The notes beneath the pieces were generated by a model. It had not been told where the DNA came from, ran no database searches, and saw nothing but the letters and a program-made list of their open reading frames with translations. Positions 1 to 8,188 of a stretch of 22,251 nucleotides of DNA are shown in pieces. A program made the position numbers and the translations under genes. The DNA is from Desulfonatronospira sp. Lineage in GTDB: Bacteria; Desulfobacterota; Desulfovibrionia; Desulfovibrionales; Desulfonatronovibrionaceae. The DNA is taken from contig SLAE01000147.1 in assembly GCA_007127015.1 (NCBI GenBank), positions 1-22,251 on the forward strand. The letters run 5' to 3'. Every line of letters starts with the position of its first letter. The first letter of the stretch is position 1.

Positions 1-1814
1 CCCACAACGTGTCCATGAGTTTTTCTGACAGCCTCGTTTATGAACAGGATCTCGTGGGAATCCATATCAGCCACATAAATATTGGAGCTTGCATTATCAA
101 GTATGTGCAGAAGTGTCTGGTGCGCTTCCGTGATCCGGATTTCAGCCTGCTTGCGTCCGGTGATGTCCATCAATACCCCGTTCCAGACGCTGCCTTCCTG
201 ACTCTGATTGGGATGAGCATGGGCGTGTAGCCATTTAGTCCCGTCCGCAACTGAATTGATTCGAAATTCCTGCTCCCAGGTCTTCAATGTTCTGACCGAC
301 TCCTGAGCGGAGCGGATAATCCGGTTCCGGTCGGACGGATGGATAATGTTGAGGATTTTCTTAATATTCAGGGGCAAAGGTAATGGTTGGCCGAGAATAA
401 ACTGCATACCCTGACTGATGTACTCCATGGACAGTTTACCGCTGCCGTCCAAGCAAAACTGAAAAACCGCACCGGGAATGCCTTCGGTCACATCGCACAG
501 GAACTTTTCACTGTTTCTAAGTTCTTCCTCCGCAGCCTGCCTGGCCATGACATTGAATACTATTTCGGCCAGGACCTTTAAAAGACCTGTCTCCGATTCA
601 GTAAAGGACCTGTTCTCCCGGATGATGTCGAAGCCTACGAAGCCGGTATTTATTCCTTTGTGCATCAAGGGAACATTGACAATGGATTTGATCCCCTGAT
701 CCTGCAGATGGTCTCGCAGAGCCGGATTTTCAGACATCGCGGCAACGTCGTGAATGTAGACGGTCTCACCTTTCTGAAGGACTTCAAGAATCTCGGAAAA
801 AAAGCTGAAGGGTATCTCCTGCAGGCTGTCAATTTCTGAAGGCACACCCTCCGCGCACCACTCATGAGTATTCCTGGTGATCTGCCGGACATGATCATGC
901 CTGAAAATATACGCCCGGTCCACCCTGATGAACATGCCGATGGTTTCAAGCATTTCATTGAGGGCCTTATCCACTTCTTCAATGGAAATATTGATGAATC
1001 TGGTGGCCAGATGCATGAGCAGGCGCTGCAGGACCTCATGTTCGCGCAGCTTGATTTCCGCCTGTTTAACTTTGGTAACATCCAGGGCAAAACCCATGGA
1101 CCCGGTGATTCTGCCCTGATCATCACGGCAGGGCAGCTTCTCAGTCAGGCTCCAGCCCAACTCACCTGTTGATTTTTTATGTCTTTCAGAAATATTTTTG
1201 AGTGGTCTTCCGGAAGTAATGACTTTCTCATCGTCATGGACATATTTCCATGCAATGTGTTTAGGATGGACCTCGAAATCAGTTCTGCCCTTAAGATCAC
1301 CAAGTTTGATGCCCACAGTATCACAAAACAGCCTGTTGGCATGAATGTACCGGCCCTGAACATCCTTATGCCAGATCATGGCCGGAACCGAATCCAGAAT
1401 TAAAGACAACTCCTTTTGGGCAGCCTCCAGTTCCTGTTCGGCCTTTTTCTTTTCCGTGATTTCTGAAATAAAGCTCTGGTAACAGCTTATGCTTCCCTGG
1501 CTGTTTCTTACAGCCTGAATACTTCTGGTTCCCCAGAATAAAGATCCGTCCCTGCGAAGAAACCGGCATTCATGGGTGAGCATTTCTTCTGATTTTTGCA
1601 GAAGATGCTGCATTTTTTCCCTGTCCATCGGGTCGGCGTAGAGCTGGTTGGGGATGTCAGTGACTGAATCGATCATTTCCTGAGGAGAATCATAGCCGAA
1701 CATCCTGGCCAGAGTGAAATTGACCAGAACAAAGCACCCGTCAGGGGTGGAAACTGATACCCCGATGGGTGCATTATGAAGAATTTCCTGATAGTTGGGA
1801 ATGCTGCAATCCAT
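1..1814 (-). CDS. Multi-PAS/GAF sensor protein, C-terminus beyond window edge
   Basis: I read this reverse frame triplet by triplet and it is open from the ATG at 1812-1814 to the window edge (604 codons, no internal stop). A TAA lies two codons upstream of the ATG. The visible part looks soluble and sensory: PAS 1 (about residues 5-120), PAS 2 (about 130-245), a GAF domain of the class reading VDRAYIFRHD (about 260-420), PAS 3 (about 430-556) and the start of a fourth PAS (from about 565). The PAS units end in the usual DIT/EIT-x-(R/K)K-x-AE linkers. No transmembrane segment is seen in this part. The output domain lies outside the window; a histidine kinase or GGDEF/EAL module would be typical, but which one cannot be seen. 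The start is only moderately sure because no strong ribosome site precedes it. An upstream ATG at 1868-1870 is in another frame. Confidence 0.9.
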   Translation of the reverse strand, partial: MDCSIPNYQEILHNAPIGVSVSTPDGCFVLVNFTLARMFGYDSPQEMIDSVTDIPNQLYADPMDREKMQHLLQKSEEMLTHECRFLRRDGSLFWGTRSIQAVRNSQGSISCYQSFISEITEKKKAEQELEAAQKELSLILDSVPAMIWHKDVQGRYIHANRLFCDTVGIKLGDLKGRTDFEVHPKHIAWKYVHDDEKVITSGRPLKNISERHKKSTGELGWSLTEKLPCRDDQGRITGSMGFALDVTKVKQAEIKLREHEVLQRLLMHLATRFINISIEEVDKALNEMLETIGMFIRVDRAYIFRHDHVRQITRNTHEWCAEGVPSEIDSLQEIPFSFFSEILEVLQKGETVYIHDVAAMSENPALRDHLQDQGIKSIVNVPLMHKGINTGFVGFDIIRENRSFTESETGLLKVLAEIVFNVMARQAAEEELRNSEKFLCDVTEGIPGAVFQFCLDGSGKLSMEYISQGMQFILGQPLPLPLNIKKILNIIHPSDRNRIIRSAQESVRTLKTWEQEFRINSVADGTKWLHAHAHPNQSQEGSVWNGVLMDITGRKQAEIRITEAHQTLLHILDNASSNIYVADMDSHEILFINEAVRKTHGHVV

Positions 1815-1918
1815 ACTTTAGACATCCGGCTTGCCGCAGCAAGCGCTGGTAAAGCATTTTCAGCCTCCATGACTGAGGTCTAAGGCTGGGAGTTAAATAA
1901 ATTTTAAAGATACTTTAA

Positions 1919-1945
1919 ATTATCACAAACTATTGCAGCTGGCAA
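1919..1945 (-). promoter_or_regulatory. Candidate promoter for the PAS/GAF sensor gene
   Basis: On the reverse strand TTGCCA (1940-1945; 5 of 6 matches to TTGACA) is followed after 15 nt by GATAAT (1919-1924; 5 of 6 matches to TATAAT). The spacer is shorter than the ideal 17 nt and the surrounding sequence is AT-rich, so this is a weak inference. It lies about 105 nt upstream of the chosen ATG. Confidence 0.3.
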
Positions 1946-1957
1946 TAAAAAATCAAA

Positions 1958-2369
1958 TTAAAAACATAAGCTTACCAAGGTTTGTATTTCTTGAATCCGA
2001 TTAAACCAGAAGCTCAGGATGTAGCGCCCGCCGGTCAGAATAAAAGCCAGTATCCACTTAATAAGTTTAGCAGGAATAAATTTCTGGGTTCTGGCTCCGG
2101 CGTACATGCCGATCATCCCCCCGACGCCCATGAGCACTCCAAGCATCCAGTCCGGAGCCACGGCCATTTCCGGTGGGTATGGCCACGATATTGAAAAGAT
2201 GATTTGTGGCGCTTACGGCCGGAAGTAGTGAAACCCAGAACACTGACCTGAAAGGGCAGAAGAAGATTGGCTCCGGACACACCGCCCATGCTGCACAAAA
2301 AGCTACCAGAAAACCCGCCGCAAATGGAATCCAGGGAGCAACCTCTATTTCTGAAACCGGGGAATACAT
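1958..2369 (-). pseudogene. Decayed TSUP-family (TauE/SafE-like) permease
   Basis: The remnant begins with an ATG at 2367-2369 behind a perfect AGGAGG ribosome site. Its N-terminus reads through to GFLVAF in one frame and continues in a second frame as LCSMGGVSGANLLLPFQV, a typical first-helix TSUP signature. It then returns to the first frame for PAVSATNHLFNIVAIPTG and ends in a third frame with MLGVLMGVGGMIGMYAGART and a last helix up to a stop at 1958-1960. That is at least three frame changes. The pieces sum to about 137 codons, while intact TSUP proteins are usually about 250 residues or more. The join after IPTG leads straight to the C-terminal repeat, so the middle appears deleted. The family exports or imports sulfite, sulfonates or other organic sulfur or carboxylate anions; the original substrate cannot be told. 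The intact ribosome site suggests recent loss. Confidence 0.85.
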
Positions 2370-2446
2370 GTATCCACCTCCTGAAGGTCAACAAGATTTG
2401 GATTTAGGAGAAATCTTTTTCAGGGAACAAAAGCTTAGGGCTGAAC

Positions 2447-2483
2447 AAAAAAAGGGGTTACATCGATTACGACATAACCCCTT
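2447..2483 (-). terminator. Rho-independent terminator after tRNA-Ala
   Basis: A perfect 9-bp inverted repeat (AAGGGGTTA at 2452-2460 with TAACCCCTT at 2475-2483) has a small inner TCG/CGA stem. On the reverse strand it is followed by a run of T residues (2447-2453). It begins 9 nt past the CCA end of the tRNA and is well placed to end its transcript. Confidence 0.88.
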
Positions 2484-2491
2484 GAAATTTC

Positions 2492-2567
<76 letters not shown>

Positions 2568-2578
2568 TTTAAAAAAAT

Positions 2579-2609
2579 ATTATGTACAATTGATTTCCAA
2601 GACTGTCAA
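2579..2609 (-). promoter_or_regulatory. Promoter of tRNA-Ala
   Basis: On the reverse strand a consensus TTGACA (2604-2609) is followed after 19 nt by CATAAT (2579-2584; 5 of 6 matches to the -10 consensus). The mature tRNA begins 11 nt further on, at 2567. The spacer is slightly long, but the perfect -35 and the position directly before a stable RNA support the call. Confidence 0.65.
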
Positions 2610-2637
2610 GCAACATCATCGGTCACCGTTTTTTTTC

Positions 2638-2666
2638 TTGCCAAGCCTGAAAATTTAAGCTATGCT
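2638..2666 (+). promoter_or_regulatory. Candidate promoter for the adenylate cyclase gene
   Basis: TTGCCA (2638-2643; 5 of 6) and TATGCT (2661-2666; 4 of 6) are separated by exactly 17 nt, about 130 nt upstream of the cyclase ATG. The rest of the 2610-2796 leader is AT-rich with no other clear signal. Treat as a candidate. Confidence 0.35.
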
Positions 2667-2796
2667 AAAATAAAATCCAATGAATTTAATATTATACCTG
2701 CTTAAAATACAACCTCAATCTTTTTTTGAAAAGCTGATCATGGCATAGAGGCTAAATTAGACATCTTTTTTTGTCCACTGGCAAGGAGGCGGGCGC

Positions 2797-4293
2797 ATGC
2801 GTCTGGGGTTAAAAATCTTTATACTCATGTTCGTTGTGGCCTTCACTGTTTCCGGAGCAACCGGTTCATATTTTTATCTCCAATCCCGGGACACGATGCT
2901 GCAAACGGTCCAGAGCCAGCTTTTGACCGCTGCCGCTTCTTATTCAGGGCTTATTCCCGGAGACATCCTGCAGAAGCTGAACACGCCTGAAGATATGGAT
3001 ACACTGGAGTATAAACAGATCCAATCCATCCTGTATCAGATAACCCAGACCAACCAGGACTTTTTATACGCCTACACCATGCGTCTCCAGGGTGATCAGG
3101 TCCTTTTCGTCGTGGATTCGCCGCCAAGTGATGATACCGGAGACGGAATCATTTCCGAGGATGAAATGCCTGAACCCATCGGCGCGGTATATCCGGATCC
3201 TCCGCATACCCTGCTCCAGGGCTTTGCCCGTCTCAGCGTGGACGACACCATCTACGAGGACCAATGGGGCTGGACCATTTCAGGCTACGCACCAGTTCTT
3301 GATTCACAGGGAAGACATGTGGGCCTGCTTGGCATCGACATGTGTGCCGACCATCTGGGGGACAAGCTGGCTGACATCAGAAAGGCAGGCCTTCTGTCTC
3401 TGGCCGTGTCAGGGCTGCTGGCAGTATGTTTTACTATGGTTCTGGCCCGAAAAATTACCAGACCTATAAAAGAACTACATTCAGGGTTTAGCAGGGTGGG
3501 CAGCGGGGACCTCAATGTGAACATTCCGGTGAAGGGCAGAGATGAACTTGCTGATCTGGCCGGTCAGTTCAATGAAATGGTCAGCGAGTTGAAGGAAAAG
3601 CAGCTGCTGAAGTCCAGCCTGGGAAAGGTGATGCACAAGGAAGTCGTATCCAGGCTGATGACCAACGATCTCAAGCTGGGAGGCGAGACGGCCGAAGCCA
3701 GCATTCTCTTCTGCGACCTGCGCGGTTTTACCGGGATAAGCGAAAAGTTGCCGCCCAAGATCCTGGTAAGTCTGCTCAACGATTATTTTTCGCTTATGGT
3801 AAGGATCGTGGAGAAAAACGGTGGAATGGTGGATAAGTTCATCGGAGATAAGCTGATGTCCGTTTTCGGACATCCGAGCCCTTTTCCAGGCTCTGCTGCC
3901 AGTGCCCTGCAGGCCGGGCTGGAGATGCTCAAGGCATGCGACGATATGAACATAAGCCAGGGCCTGCAGAAAGAGCTGCATCTGAAAAACAGCATCGGGC
4001 TGCACACCGGGCTGGTTCTGGCCGGCAACATAGGCTCACCTGAGCGAATGGAATATACGGTCATTGGCGACGCGGTCAACACTGCTGCCAGACTGGAAGC
4101 CAAGACCAGGCAACTGGAGACCAGGCTTGCTGTCAGCTCCGTCACTGTGCAGAAACTGGACTTTGTGGCGGAAAATCTCATCTACTGCGGAGAGGTGGAT
4201 CTGGAGGGAAGAAGAGAAAAGCTGGGCGTGTATACTCTGGCCGACAGGCAGCTTTTTCTCGACTCAGATCAGCCTTCTGTCCAAGATCTTTGA
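2797..4293 (+). CDS. Membrane-bound class III adenylate cyclase with periplasmic sensor and HAMP
   Basis: The enzyme (498 aa) converts ATP to cyclic AMP. It has an N-terminal membrane helix (about 7-28), a periplasmic Cache-like sensor (about 29-195), a second membrane helix (about 197-217), a HAMP linker (about 218-270) and a cyclase domain (about 295-485). Both metal-binding aspartates are visible: D307 in FCDLRGF and D351 in DKFIGD. K347 and D425 (IGDAVN) are the adenine-selecting pair, so adenylate rather than guanylate cyclase is expected. N428 and R432 of NTAAR are the transition-state residues. The sensor contains an acidic loop, DDTGDGIISEDE (112-123), with the spacing of an EF-hand calcium loop. 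The start is fixed by AAGGAGG 7 nt upstream. It stands alone, facing the leftward oxidase gene; no cAMP receptor is in the window. Confidence 0.92.
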   Translation: MRLGLKIFILMFVVAFTVSGATGSYFYLQSRDTMLQTVQSQLLTAAASYSGLIPGDILQKLNTPEDMDTLEYKQIQSILYQITQTNQDFLYAYTMRLQGDQVLFVVDSPPSDDTGDGIISEDEMPEPIGAVYPDPPHTLLQGFARLSVDDTIYEDQWGWTISGYAPVLDSQGRHVGLLGIDMCADHLGDKLADIRKAGLLSLAVSGLLAVCFTMVLARKITRPIKELHSGFSRVGSGDLNVNIPVKGRDELADLAGQFNEMVSELKEKQLLKSSLGKVMHKEVVSRLMTNDLKLGGETAEASILFCDLRGFTGISEKLPPKILVSLLNDYFSLMVRIVEKNGGMVDKFIGDKLMSVFGHPSPFPGSAASALQAGLEMLKACDDMNISQGLQKELHLKNSIGLHTGLVLAGNIGSPERMEYTVIGDAVNTAARLEAKTRQLETRLAVSSVTVQKLDFVAENLIYCGEVDLEGRREKLGVYTLADRQLFLDSDQPSVQDL

Positions 4294-4369
4294 TTTGCAG
4301 GATTCAGGGCCGGAACAAGCCTTAGCGCAGGATGTGGATTACTTGTCCCTGAATGCAGGAATCGAGGGC

Positions 4370-5764
4370 CTACAGCATTCCAGGGTTCAAGATATTGTGC
4401 GGGTCAAAAACCTTTTTGATCCCGCGCATAAGCCTCAGCACTCCTGGACCAGGCTGACTGGTTAAAAACGGCTTCTTGCTCAGGCCCACTCCATGTTCTC
4501 CGGAGATGCTTCCGTCAAGTTCGAGTACGAGTCTGAGCGTTTCCCTTCTGCACCTGGACACCTGGTTTTTCATCCCCTTAATGCTGCCGTCATACATGAA
4601 ATTGACATGCAGATTGCCGTCGCCGACATGGCCGAAGACAAGCACCGGCAGAGAATATTCACAGGCAATACCGCGAATTCCTTCAACAGCTTCAAGGATC
4701 CTGCTTCTGGGTACGCAGACGTCGTCACTGCACTTGTCCGGGCCCAGGCGGAAAGAAGCTGGGTTTATAAGCCTTCGCAGTTCCCAGATATGTTCCTGCT
4801 CATTCTGCCGGGCATTTTCCAGATGAAGCGCGTGTGCAAGCTGCGAAGATACAAAACTTATGTCCTGCTCCACTTTGGCCTCTGTGCCGTCAACCTGTAT
4901 GATCAGTGCGGCGCCGGCACTTTCAGGCCAGGGCATTTTGGTGTAGCCGGAAAGACAGGATAAAACCTCGGCGGGCATAAACTCAAAGGCCGCGGGCAGC
5001 ATCCCTGCGGCAAAAATTTTGTCCACAGCAGCAATTGCCTGGGCCTCTTCCGCAAAGCAGGCCAGAATGGTCGCTGAAAAAGAGGGCAGGGGCAGAAGCT
5101 TGAGCCAGGCTCCCACAATCACCCCCAGAGTTCCTTCCGCTCCCACAAGAAGCGAGGTCAGGTCGTAGCCGACAACGTTTTTGTGCACCCGGCCCCCGGT
5201 GCGGATCAGCTCGCCTCCGGGCAGGACAACCTCAAGCCCCAGGACGTAATCCCCGGTCACCCCGTACTTGACAGCATGCATGCCTCCGGCATTGGTGGAT
5301 ATATTTCCGCCGATGGTGCATACCCGCAGACTGGCCGGATCAGGAGGATAAAAAAGGTTCTTTCCCCTGACCGCCTGCTGCAGCTCATATGTTATAACAC
5401 CAGGCTGGACATGCGCTGTGAAATCTCTTTGGTCTACAGACAAAATGCGGTTCATTTTCAAGCAGGACATGACTATCCCGCCCATGTGCGGAACACAGGC
5501 GGAAACCACATTGGTTGCTCTGGCCCTGGGAATTATTGGAATCCTTTCCTGTTCAGCCCAGTGCATGATTCTCTGCACCTGATCAACTGTTTGAGGCCGG
5601 ACAACGGCCCAGGGCATGGCAAACCTGCCTCCGGCATCCGAGCCGTATATAAGCTTTTCCTGGGGGGTCAGCAGCAGAGCGTCGAGGGGAAGTATTCTTT
5701 TAAGAGCTTTAAGCTGGACTTTGGAAAGGCCTGAAAATTTCCGGTTCTTATCATCTGCTCTCAT
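4370..5764 (-). CDS. FAD-binding oxidase of the GlcD / D-lactate dehydrogenase family
   Basis: This 464-aa protein belongs to the VAO/PCMH flavoprotein family, which oxidises D-2-hydroxy acids such as glycolate and D-lactate. The N-terminal half is the FAD-binding domain (about 45-225), with PDPAS, TIGGNISTNAGG and the NVVGYDLTSLLVGAEGTLG motif. The C-terminal half is the cap domain, with GHVGDGNLH (H379, H386) and SGEHGVG (E423, H424), the usual metal and substrate region. The loop after strand one reads PRARATNVVSACVP (79-92), where many relatives have PRGxGTxxSGG; the glycines are largely missing. No partner iron-sulfur subunit or lactate permease is nearby, so the substrate is open. It is the last gene of the leftward run, 34 nt after smpB, and has no clear terminator. 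Confidence 0.88.
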   Translation of the reverse strand: MRADDKNRKFSGLSKVQLKALKRILPLDALLLTPQEKLIYGSDAGGRFAMPWAVVRPQTVDQVQRIMHWAEQERIPIIPRARATNVVSACVPHMGGIVMSCLKMNRILSVDQRDFTAHVQPGVITYELQQAVRGKNLFYPPDPASLRVCTIGGNISTNAGGMHAVKYGVTGDYVLGLEVVLPGGELIRTGGRVHKNVVGYDLTSLLVGAEGTLGVIVGAWLKLLPLPSFSATILACFAEEAQAIAAVDKIFAAGMLPAAFEFMPAEVLSCLSGYTKMPWPESAGAALIIQVDGTEAKVEQDISFVSSQLAHALHLENARQNEQEHIWELRRLINPASFRLGPDKCSDDVCVPRSRILEAVEGIRGIACEYSLPVLVFGHVGDGNLHVNFMYDGSIKGMKNQVSRCRRETLRLVLELDGSISGEHGVGLSKKPFLTSQPGPGVLRLMRGIKKVFDPHNILNPGML

Positions 5765-5798
5765 TTTTTTCCGCCCAAGCCAAAGAGCTTGATCAAAA

Positions 5799-6266
5799 TT
5801 ATTTATATCCGGACATCTCCCGGGCAGTATCCCTTTCCACTGCTTTGCGCTTGAGGGTCTCCCGGCGGTCGTGCACTTTCAGACCCCGGGACAGAGCAAG
5901 CTCAACCTTGACCCTGCCCTGTTTAAAATAGATTTTCAGCGGAACCACAGCCAGCCCCTTTTGCTCCACCTTACCGGTCAAAACTGCTATTTCATCCTTG
6001 TGCAGCAGAAGTTTTCTGGGACGAACCGGGTCATGCTGGGCGTAACCGGCATTTTCATATGGAGCGATATGCACATCAACCAGTAATGCCTCACCCTTTT
6101 CAAAGCGGACATATCCTTCCTTGAAACTGACCCTGCCGTTTCTGAGCGACTTGACCTCGGATCCGGTCAGAACTATTCCCGCCTCCAGGGTATCCAGAAT
6201 TTCAAAGAAATGGCGGATTTTTCTGTTTACCGCTATGGTTTTTATTCCCGGCTTTGTTCTGTTCAT
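5799..6266 (-). CDS. smpB: SsrA-binding protein SmpB
   Basis: SmpB (155 aa, usual length) binds tmRNA and brings it to stalled ribosomes for trans-translation. The family signatures are all visible: an N-terminal NRKIRHFFEILDTLEAGIVL, the LTGSEVKSLRNGRVS motif (about 33-47), a central oligonucleotide-binding barrel including HIAPYENAGY, and a basic C-terminal tail with the LKVHDRRETLKRK segment that enters the decoding centre. It starts 2 nt after the HD-domain gene ends, which suggests translational coupling. The tmRNA gene (ssrA) is not in this window. Confidence 0.97.
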   Translation of the reverse strand: MNRTKPGIKTIAVNRKIRHFFEILDTLEAGIVLTGSEVKSLRNGRVSFKEGYVRFEKGEALLVDVHIAPYENAGYAQHDPVRPRKLLLHKDEIAVLTGKVEQKGLAVVPLKIYFKQGRVKVELALSRGLKVHDRRETLKRKAVERDTAREMSGYK

Positions 6267-6268
6267 TT

Positions 6269-6871
6269 TTATTTCTTGTTCCTGCGTTCAACCCACCAGC
6301 ACTTATCCTGCCCGGCAAACCACCAGTTGGTATGATCGCTCTTGACAATCTCCTCAGCCAGTCTGCGGCCGGGTTCGGTCTTAAGCCTGGCCAGGGCGCA
6401 TTCCAGCCATTTGGTGGCGTATTTATTGCCCAGATCTTCCTGCTCCTTGAGAGTCAGGATAAGCTCCAGCTGATCAGCATCCTCGGCCAGCAAGGCTTCC
6501 CGGGTTCCGGCTCCGGCCAGCTCGTCATGCAGGGGCATTATATCCGGAGCCAGACCGGTGTCCTTTAGCGCGTCGGCCAGGGCGGAGCGGTCATCCGTGC
6601 TGTTGTACAGGCGGTTGACGTAGTTCATGTCCCCGACTCTTGATTCGTGCAGATCGTGAAACAGACACAGGTAGACGGTCTTTTCCCGGTTTGCTCCGGC
6701 TATTTTAGCCAGTATAAATCCAATTACAGCAGTGCGGAAACTGTGTTCAGCCACGTTTTCCGCTCCACTGCCCAGAAACTGAAAACCGGAGCGCGGAGTT
6801 TTTTTAAGCATTCCCACTTCATGCAGAAAATCAACAGTTTTAGGCAGGTTAAGTTCTTCAGACATGAGCAT
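6269..6871 (-). CDS. HD-domain phosphohydrolase (5'-nucleotidase YfbR/HDDC2-like)
   Basis: This 200-aa protein has the metal-binding pattern of small HD nucleotidases: H43 in AEHSFR, H72-D73 in FHDLHE with E76, and a late aspartate (D131 or D133 in AEDADQLE). Relatives dephosphorylate (deoxy)nucleoside 5'-monophosphates, so a nucleotide-pool role is likely; the exact substrate is inferred. It is probably cytosolic, with no signal peptide. Two start codons are possible (MLM at 6871, or the Met at 6865); an AGGGA element fits the first by spacing. It sits 51 nt after argJ and 2 nt before smpB, so it is probably cotranscribed with both. Confidence 0.85.
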   Translation of the reverse strand: MLMSEELNLPKTVDFLHEVGMLKKTPRSGFQFLGSGAENVAEHSFRTAVIGFILAKIAGANREKTVYLCLFHDLHESRVGDMNYVNRLYNSTDDRSALADALKDTGLAPDIMPLHDELAGAGTREALLAEDADQLELILTLKEQEDLGNKYATKWLECALARLKTEPGRRLAEEIVKSDHTNWWFAGQDKCWWVERRNKK

Positions 6872-6922
6872 ATATTTCCCTGTGATTTATGCATCAACAT
6901 AAAACTGAAGCATCCAGTCCGA

Positions 6923-8107
6923 TCAGCTGCGGTAATCAGCGTTGATGCGTATATATTCTTCGCTGAGATCCGAGGCCAGCAGGGTGTACGTGCCCTGTCC
7001 CGCTCCCAGATCTATTTCCACCCGGATATCTTTTGACTTCATCCCGGGGGCGACAACCCTGTCTATGTCCATCTCAGCAGGCCTGCCTCCGGAAAAGATC
7101 TCATGTCCAGCCAGACTTAGACGTACTCCAAGAGGATCAAAATCGGCACTGCTGCGGCCAAGGGCGGCCACAATCCTGCCCCAGTTGGGATCCCCACCGA
7201 ACATGGCTGTTTTGACCAGGCAGGAATTTCCAACTGCCCTGGCAGCAACTTCAGCTTCTACACGGTTCTTTGCTCCGGTGACGCGGATATGCATAACCTT
7301 GGTCCCCCCCTCTGCGTCGCAGACGATCTGGTAAGCCAGATCTCTGCAGATATCCTCAAGAGCCCGGCCCACCTTTTCCTCTTCTTCACGGCTGCCTGGA
7401 CCGGCTTCAGAGGCTCCGTTGGCCAGGGCCAGTACACAGTCGTTTGTACTTGTGTCCCCGTCCACAGTGATGGCGTTAAAGCTGTCCCCGACAGCTTTAA
7501 CCAGCAGCTCAGACCACAGATCACCCGAAATCTCGACATCACTTATAATAAAAGCCAGCATTGTGGCCATGTTGGGGCAAATCATACCCGCGCCCTTGGC
7601 CATGCCCAGGAATCTGATTTTTCCTCGTTCGAGTTCGAGTTCTCTGGACGATGTTTTGGGAAACTTATCCGTGGTCATAATTCCCCGGGCAGCTTCAATG
7701 GAACCGGTTTGACCCAGAGCCTGCTTCAGAAGGGGCAGTTTTTCGCTCCACACATGCATGGGCATCCTGGAGCCGATCACTCCGGTTGAGGCCGGCAGGA
7801 TTTCCCCGGCTGAAACATTAAGCAGTCCGGCTGCCATTTGCAGAGTCCCGCGGCAGTCCTCCAGGCCTTCATCTCCGGTACAGGCATTGGCCTGACCTGC
7901 ATTAATCAGCACCGCCCTGAAACGACTGGAGCTGCCGAGATTTTTTCTGGCCACCTGTACGGGTGCGGCCTTAAACACATTAGTGGTGAAAATCCCGGCA
8001 GCCCGTGCAGGTCTTAGGCTGTAGATCAGGACCAGATCCGGGCGGTTTGCGTACCTGAATCCGGCCTCCACCGCGCCCAGTTGAAAATCTTCAGGAATAT
8101 CACGCAT
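6923..8107 (-). CDS. argJ: Bifunctional ornithine acetyltransferase / N-acetylglutamate synthase
   Basis: ArgJ (394 aa) transfers the acetyl group from N-acetylornithine to glutamate in the arginine pathway and in many bacteria can also use acetyl-CoA. The protein is made as one chain that cuts itself before the nucleophile threonine, T182, within KGAGMICPNMATML. The oxyanion-hole pair T108-G109 (ASTGVIG) is present, as are the GGDPNWGRI motif and the conserved C-terminal EYIRINADYRS. Full family length. No other arginine gene is nearby. The start has no strong ribosome site. An 81-nt gap separates it from secA upstream, the widest in this gene run, and may hold a promoter. Confidence 0.97.
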   Translation of the reverse strand: MRDIPEDFQLGAVEAGFRYANRPDLVLIYSLRPARAAGIFTTNVFKAAPVQVARKNLGSSSRFRAVLINAGQANACTGDEGLEDCRGTLQMAAGLLNVSAGEILPASTGVIGSRMPMHVWSEKLPLLKQALGQTGSIEAARGIMTTDKFPKTSSRELELERGKIRFLGMAKGAGMICPNMATMLAFIISDVEISGDLWSELLVKAVGDSFNAITVDGDTSTNDCVLALANGASEAGPGSREEEEKVGRALEDICRDLAYQIVCDAEGGTKVMHIRVTGAKNRVEAEVAARAVGNSCLVKTAMFGGDPNWGRIVAALGRSSADFDPLGVRLSLAGHEIFSGGRPAEMDIDRVVAPGMKSKDIRVEIDLGAGQGTYTLLASDLSEEYIRINADYRS

Positions 8108-8140
8108 GATTTAAGCTCGTTTGCCGATCTTTATTCTCAA

Positions 8141-8146
8141 ATTATA
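8141..8146 (-). promoter_or_regulatory. Candidate -10 box ahead of argJ
   Basis: A perfect TATAAT (8141-8146 on the reverse strand) lies 33 nt upstream of the argJ ATG in the only sizeable gap of the seven-gene run. No good -35 is seen at 16-18 nt, and the motif sits in a symmetric AATTATAATT, so direction is not certain. It could give argJ and downstream genes a second promoter. Confidence 0.25.
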
Positions 8147-8188
8147 ATTCCAGACGCCTGCGCTTAACATATATAATGAACCTTGAAT

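Noticed and set aside
1673..1870. Alternative reverse-strand reading frame starting at the ATG at 1868-1870
   Set aside because: After its first residues it runs out of frame over the PAS-coding sequence; the PAS frame itself is continuous, so no frameshift is needed and this frame is a shadow.
4302..4354. Inverted repeat ATTCAGGG/CCCTGAAT between the convergent cyclase and oxidase genes, considered as a shared terminator
   Set aside because: The loop is 37 nt and no T-run follows on either strand, so it does not meet the form of an intrinsic terminator; an 8-bp repeat of this spacing can occur by chance.
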